The notes beneath the pieces were generated by a model that did no database searches, was not told the DNA's origin, and saw only the letters and a list, made by a program, of their open reading frames with translations. From JBAXTE01 sp964653595 (lineage in GTDB: Bacteria; Bacteroidota; Bacteroidia; Bacteroidales; WCHB1-69), in NCBI GenBank assembly GCA_964653595.1, contig CAZZHH010000008.1:1-64000 (forward strand): DNA of 64,000 bases. The letters run 5' to 3'. This document shows positions 59,893 through 64,000 of the stretch, one piece after another. Every line of letters begins with the position of its first letter. Position 1 is the first letter of the stretch. A program made the position numbers and the translations under genes.

Positions 59893-61482
59893 ATGTTTAA
59901 AAACAGAGCCTTTCCACACACGTATATTATCATTTTTTCGGTAATTCTTATTGCTGCCCTTGCTACTGTGTTAATGCCAGCAGGTCAGTTTAAACGCGAA
60001 GTTAATCCAGCTACAGGAAAAAATGTTATTATTCCAGGGTCCTATCAGCAAGTGGATCAGCAACCTCAAACATGGCAGGTGTTTTCTTCCTTTTACAAAG
60101 GGTTTGTGCGTTCTCCTCAAATCATCGTTTTTATCTTGCTTTTGGGTGGTGCTTTTTGGATTATGAACGAAAGCAAAGCCATTGATGCTGGAATTCACTC
60201 TTTTATTAAGCAATCCAAAAAATTTGAACGGCATAAATTTATCAAACTTTTAGGGGTAAACAACATCATTATAGCACTGATAATGTTTATGTTTAGTTTC
60301 TTTGGAGCTGTTTTTGGGATGAGTGAAGAGACCATTGCATTTATTATTATTTTTGTCCCTCTTTCCATATCCATGGGTTATGATTCTATTGTAGGCGTTT
60401 GTATGACTTTTATTGGTGCTGGTCTTGGTTTTGCTGGATGTATGTTAAATCCCTTTACCCTAGGAATTGCTCAACAAATTTCTGGAGTGCCAATGTTTTC
60501 GGGTATCGAATATAGATTCGTTATGTGGATGATTATCAATGTGGTAGGTATTAGTTATGTGTTATTTTATGCCAATAAAATTAAGAAAAGTCCAAAAAAA
60601 TCGATTGTTTACGAAGAAGATAATTATTGGCGCAAGCATATTACCGAGAATCAGGATGTGGAAATTCAAAAAAGTGGGAAAAGAGCTTGGGTTACTTATT
60701 TCTTATTGCTTGCTGTTTTTATCTACTATTCCATAGTTTCTTTTCTCAATTTGTCTTCTGATACCTCAAGTGCTTTTATCTTTATGTTAACTACAACTCT
60801 GTTGTTTTTAATTTTTGGTTATTTTTCATTAGCAAAAGGAACCCAATATTATGTGCTTAATATTTTGTTGTTTACTATCATTTATTTAGTTGGAGGCGTG
60901 GTTGTATTTCAATGGGAGTTGTTAGAAATTGCTTCTTTGTTTTTTGTAATGGGAATAGTAGCAGGCGTTTCTATTGACAAAAAACCCAATGAGATTGTAA
61001 AACTTTTTATTACGGGAGCTAAGGATATTTTAAGTGCTGCTTTAGTTGTGGGATTAGCAGGAGGAATTATTGTAATTTTGGAAGACGGAAAAGTAATTGA
61101 TACGCTCTTGTATAACATTGGAAACGCCATTTCTGGGTTTGGGAAAGTAACTACTCTTTCGTTGATGTATGCTTTTCAGTCGTTTTTAAACATGATTATC
61201 ACCTCTGGTACAGCAAAAGCTGCTCTTATCATGCCTTTGCTTTCTGATATCTCTGATATGGTAGGATTATCGCGACAAGCAACTGTGACTGCATTTCATA
61301 TCGGCGATGGTTTTACCAATTTAATTACGCCAACATCGGGAGTTTTAATTGGAGTTCTTGAAATTGCTAGAATTCCTTTTGGAAAATGGTTTAAATGGGC
61401 ATTCCCATTCATTTTGATGCTCGTTATATTGGGATGGTTGTTGCTTATTCCAACAGTGACAATGAATTTGCCTAACTACTAA
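59893..61482 (+). CDS. YfcC/DcuC-family membrane transporter
   Basis: The protein has 529 residues with about 12 hydrophobic segments and conserved blocks of the YfcC family: PAGQFKREVNPATG after helix 1, GGAFWIMNESKAIDAG, GMSEETIAFIIIFVPL, GAGLGFAGCMLNPFTLGIAQ, and near the C terminus ITSGTAKAALIMPLL and DGFTNLITPTSGVLIG. The family is thought to move arginine/ornithine or other charged amino acids or C4-dicarboxylates; the substrate here is unknown. It is a single gene, convergent with the acyltransferase, 8 bases apart. Confidence 0.85.
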   Translation: MFKNRAFPHTYIIIFSVILIAALATVLMPAGQFKREVNPATGKNVIIPGSYQQVDQQPQTWQVFSSFYKGFVRSPQIIVFILLLGGAFWIMNESKAIDAGIHSFIKQSKKFERHKFIKLLGVNNIIIALIMFMFSFFGAVFGMSEETIAFIIIFVPLSISMGYDSIVGVCMTFIGAGLGFAGCMLNPFTLGIAQQISGVPMFSGIEYRFVMWMIINVVGISYVLFYANKIKKSPKKSIVYEEDNYWRKHITENQDVEIQKSGKRAWVTYFLLLAVFIYYSIVSFLNLSSDTSSAFIFMLTTTLLFLIFGYFSLAKGTQYYVLNILLFTIIYLVGGVVVFQWELLEIASLFFVMGIVAGVSIDKKPNEIVKLFITGAKDILSAALVVGLAGGIIVILEDGKVIDTLLYNIGNAISGFGKVTTLSLMYAFQSFLNMIITSGTAKAALIMPLLSDISDMVGLSRQATVTAFHIGDGFTNLITPTSGVLIGVLEIARIPFGKWFKWAFPFILMLVILGWLLLIPTVTMNLPNY

Positions 61483-61490
61483 ATAGTCAA

Positions 61491-62732
61491 TTATTCTGTA
61501 ATATTGATCTTTTTTAACTCACTTTCTATCTGCTTTAAGTAGGTGATTTCAGATTTTTGCTTAGTTGACAATAATCTTATATAAAAGATTAAATCAAGGG
61601 TTTTGTGATGTGAAATCTTGTATGCAAAAATTAATAAAATCAGTGTTAGCATAATTGGAATAATGTATTCTGTAAAAAAAATGGAGCACAAAACTACGAT
61701 GCAAAGAATCCAAATAGGATAAAAAACCATGATAGATACCACTTTTATCGATGCTTCCCATTGTTTATCTTTAAATTTTTTGAAAAGTAATTTAAATCCA
61801 ATTTTTGGTGGATATAAAACAAAACAAGCAATCGAATTTAAAAAAGTAAAAAAGAGGTTGGTAAATGAAATTGTTCTGTTTAACTTGCCAATAGATTTTA
61901 ACGGAAACGCCAAAGACTTCCATAAATCGAGGTACTCTTTTGTCTTTAATAGGATGTAGTCTCTCTTTTTTTGCTCTAATTGATTAAAATTTTTTACCCA
62001 TTCTTTTTGATAGATTACATTTTGGTTTTTTGATGATTTATGTTTGTTTATCTCATAAAATGTTTGTATTAATTCGTAGTTTGTGGTATCCTCAATATGA
62101 ACGATACAGATTTGTAGTTTTCTGTAAGTCAGTTCGGTAAGATGAAGAATGGTTTTGGCTTTGTTTTCGTTATGCTGTTTAAGTGTTTCTAGGGTTGATA
62201 TTGGTGAATCAAGGGTAATATTTAACCATGAACCACTTTGAGTATGGCTACCATAATTGATGCCCACAGGTATTATAAAAACATCTTTTTTAATAGAATA
62301 TGTTGCTTCAAGGGCTATTCTAGAGACTCCTTTTTTTAATGGCCTTAGTCGCCGTTCAGATAAATGCGAGCCTTCTGGAAAAATTAATATTATTTTATTT
62401 TGAGATAATAAGTTATAACATTCTTGAAACGTTTGGTCGTTGTTTGCCAACTCCTTAAATCCATCTCTCATTCGATAAATAGGGATTAGGTTAAGCGACC
62501 TGAGCAGTTTTGACACTATTTTGTTTTTAAAAAGGTCGGCTCGTGTCATGAAATGCACTGGCTTTTTTACACAAATGGCGATTACAAGTGCATCTAATAG
62601 GGCATTTTGGTGATTTGCAGCTAAAATTACCGGCTTGTTGTTGGGGATGTTTGATAGCCCATGCGTGGTGATTTTATGAAAGTATAGGTAAATAGCACTT
62701 TTTACCCAATAATAAACCATTTGATAGAACAT
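61491..62732 (-). CDS. PlsC-like lysophospholipid/glycerol-phosphate acyltransferase
   Basis: The protein has 413 residues. Acyltransferase motifs are AANHQNALLDAL (NHx5D form, ~38), FPIYRMRDGF-like block (LIPIYRMRDGFKEL, ~84) and IFPEGSHLSERRLRPLKKG (motif III, ~123). A C-terminal extension with about three hydrophobic segments (~290-400) is specific to this Bacteroidota type. It acylates lysophosphatidate or glycerol-phosphate at the inner membrane. The ATG is 2 bases after the BASS transporter stop. A longer ORF to 62816 would overlap that gene and is rejected. Confidence 0.85.
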   Translation of the reverse strand: MFYQMVYYWVKSAIYLYFHKITTHGLSNIPNNKPVILAANHQNALLDALVIAICVKKPVHFMTRADLFKNKIVSKLLRSLNLIPIYRMRDGFKELANNDQTFQECYNLLSQNKIILIFPEGSHLSERRLRPLKKGVSRIALEATYSIKKDVFIIPVGINYGSHTQSGSWLNITLDSPISTLETLKQHNENKAKTILHLTELTYRKLQICIVHIEDTTNYELIQTFYEINKHKSSKNQNVIYQKEWVKNFNQLEQKKRDYILLKTKEYLDLWKSLAFPLKSIGKLNRTISFTNLFFTFLNSIACFVLYPPKIGFKLLFKKFKDKQWEASIKVVSIMVFYPIWILCIVVLCSIFFTEYIIPIMLTLILLIFAYKISHHKTLDLIFYIRLLSTKQKSEITYLKQIESELKKINITE

Positions 62733-62734
62733 AC

Positions 62735-63661
62735 TTATTTGCTGTTTTTTTGTTGTCGATACGACCAAAGAGTCGCTATTCCAATTCCAGATACCATATG
62801 CCAAACTCCCCACCATGCAGCTATAAAAGCCATTCCGCCTATGCCATTAAAGAGTTTTGGGTTGAAAATAAGTGCTAATGCCAATCCCGAATTTTGAATT
62901 CCAGTCTCAATGGAAACTGTATAAATATCTTTGCGGTTTAATTTCGAAATAGATGCGACGGAATAGCCTGTAAGATACGCTATTGAATTATGGACTAATA
63001 CCAAAAATAGAATTAAATAAAAAGTATCTGTTATGTAGCGCCGATTTGCAAAAAAAGCAACCACAATAAATCCAATAAATACAAGGAGCGAAATAGTTTT
63101 TATTGGTTTGATGATTTTTTGAGTGAACATGGGAGCATATTTGCTAAGCATCATGCCTGCAATCATTGGGATGCCAAGTAATATAAAAACAGTAATAAAC
63201 ATTTGGTTTGTGTCTAATTCAATTGGTTTTATAATGCTGGATGCAGCAAAATATAAATTTCCCCATAACGAAAAGTTAAGCGGAGTTAAAATAATTGCTA
63301 AGAGCGTCCCTGAAGCAGTTAAACTAACGGATAATGGAACATTTGCTTTGGATAAAGCTGAAATATAGTTGCTTATATTTCCGCCGGGACAGGTAGAAAC
63401 TAAAATCATTCCTAACCCAATAGCAGGTGGAGGATTTAACGTGATAACCAATAAAAAGGTAATGGCAGGCAAAACAATAAATTGAGATATTAACCCAATA
63501 ATAAGTGGTTTGGGATTGGTTAAAAGGTCCACAAATTGCTTGAGTTTAATCTCTAATGCCACACCAAACATGATAAATCCCAGTGTGATATTTAAAAAAA
63601 TCATTCCAGAGGGAGTGAAATTCAAACGAACAGAATCTAAAACAGATAAAGAATCGAACAT
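62735..63661 (-). CDS. Bile acid:sodium symporter family protein (BASS)
   Basis: The protein has 308 residues with about nine or ten hydrophobic segments. Family features: FGVALEIKLKQF (~32), STCPGGNISNYISALSKAN (~88-106, cross-over motif of the first repeat) and ETGIQNSGLALALI (~247-260, second repeat). It imports an organic anion with sodium. Bile acids are unlikely unless the host is an animal; pantoate, keto acids or sulfonates are other BASS substrates. It is the first gene of a two-gene unit with the acyltransferase. Confidence 0.87.
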   Translation of the reverse strand: MFDSLSVLDSVRLNFTPSGMIFLNITLGFIMFGVALEIKLKQFVDLLTNPKPLIIGLISQFIVLPAITFLLVITLNPPPAIGLGMILVSTCPGGNISNYISALSKANVPLSVSLTASGTLLAIILTPLNFSLWGNLYFAASSIIKPIELDTNQMFITVFILLGIPMIAGMMLSKYAPMFTQKIIKPIKTISLLVFIGFIVVAFFANRRYITDTFYLILFLVLVHNSIAYLTGYSVASISKLNRKDIYTVSIETGIQNSGLALALIFNPKLFNGIGGMAFIAAWWGVWHMVSGIGIATLWSYRQQKNSK

Positions 63662-63701
63662 AGACTTTGTTTTTTAACTGATTATTTCAATATTGTCAAT
63701 T

Positions 63702-64000
63702 TTAACCATTATTCAATGTAAGCCATTGGATTACTTTTTGAGAAACGATAGCTGCTCTTTTTTTAAAAGCTTCGTGGGTGGCGTAAGCAATATGTGGCGT
63801 GAGAATGCAATTTGGGGCAGACAAAATAGGGTGTGTGCTAGGAAGGGGTGGCTCTATTTCGAAAACATCAAGAGCTGCTCCTGAAATTTTTCCTGTTTGT
63901 AGTGCTGTGGTAAGCGCTTGATAATTTATAGTTTTGCCTCGTGATGTGTTGATAATTATTGCTCCATCCTTCATTTTGGATATTTGTTCTTTGTCAATCA
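63702..64000 (-). CDS. D-isomer-specific 2-hydroxyacid dehydrogenase, 3' part (gene begins beyond the window)
   Basis: About 99 codons are visible and the frame is open to position 64000. They cover the end of the NAD-binding domain and the C terminus: DGAIIINTSRGKTIN (catalytic Arg region), GAALDVFEIEPPLP (catalytic Glu) and LTPHIAYATHEA (catalytic His). It reduces a 2-oxo acid to a D-2-hydroxy acid, such as glycerate or lactate. Substrate cannot be set without the N-terminal part. Confidence 0.88.
   Translation of the reverse strand, partial: IDKEQISKMKDGAIIINTSRGKTINYQALTTALQTGKISGAALDVFEIEPPLPSTHPILSAPNCILTPHIAYATHEAFKKRAAIVSQKVIQWLTLNNG

Noticed and set aside
1..64000. CRISPR array, prophage or insertion sequence
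   Set aside because: No regularly spaced repeats of CRISPR type, no phage structural genes and no transposase were seen.

Overview
The window is a 64 kb piece of an AT-rich Bacteroidota chromosome. Three things point to that phylum. Many genes carry the TAnnTTTG -7 promoter box of this group. Several secreted proteins end in type IX secretion (T9SS) sorting domains. There is also a TonB-dependent vitamin B12 receptor locus with a DUF4465 protein. Genus cannot be fixed from the sequence alone. A flavodiiron protein suggests a lifestyle exposed to low oxygen or nitric oxide. No rRNA, CRISPR array, complete prophage or insertion sequence was seen.

Layout. 1-1088: 5' part of a membrane histidine kinase and tRNA-Pro(GGG), both on the minus strand. 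1332-3359: a large T9SS type B secreted protein. 3360-7200: a compact island with a type II restriction-modification pair (C5 cytosine methyltransferase plus MvaI/BcnI-like endonuclease), bounded by structured hairpin repeats of one architecture. 7287-20456: an LTA-synthase-like enzyme, murB, glycosyltransferases, a transglutaminase-like protein with a nucleoside phosphorylase, a tandem universal stress protein, a GT9 heptosyltransferase-like gene, a POT peptide transporter and two secreted proteins of unknown function. 20637-27081: a PLP aminotransferase, DUF1573, an HD hydrolase, flavodiiron protein, a lipoprotein, a nitroreductase and a TonB-like protein. 27253-29603: murF and anmK, overlapping, which joins peptidoglycan synthesis to recycling.

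29614-34880 (minus) is a cobalamin-riboswitch-controlled operon: BtuB-like receptor, DUF4465 T9SS protein, a second T9SS protein and a BtuG-like beta-propeller lipoprotein. Upstream lie a plug-less outer-membrane barrel and a 1029-residue TPR protein (34972-39816), then a TIP30-like reductase and two tandem DUF4139 paralogues (40065-44307).

44566-53450 (plus) starts with murA, which has Asp in place of the catalytic-loop Cys, and runs into an unusual gene set: an (alpha/alpha)-toroid protein, an AAC(3)-like acetyltransferase, a LURP-one-like protein, a dedicated acyl carrier protein, an SDR, an MBL-fold hydrolase, a KAS III synthase, a polysaccharide deacetylase and a FemAB-like acyltransferase. 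I read this as a candidate locus for making an acylated envelope glycan or glycolipid, and it is the least explained system in the window.

53490-64000 is mostly housekeeping: upp, a lone MacB-like permease, lipocalin, gyrB, a CCA-adding enzyme, a YfcC-type transporter, a PlsC-like acyltransferase coupled to a BASS transporter, and a partial D-2-hydroxyacid dehydrogenase running off the end. In several places the TAnnTTTG box lies downstream of the longest possible start, and I moved the start accordingly (7287, 10331, 23329, 58376, 59893).
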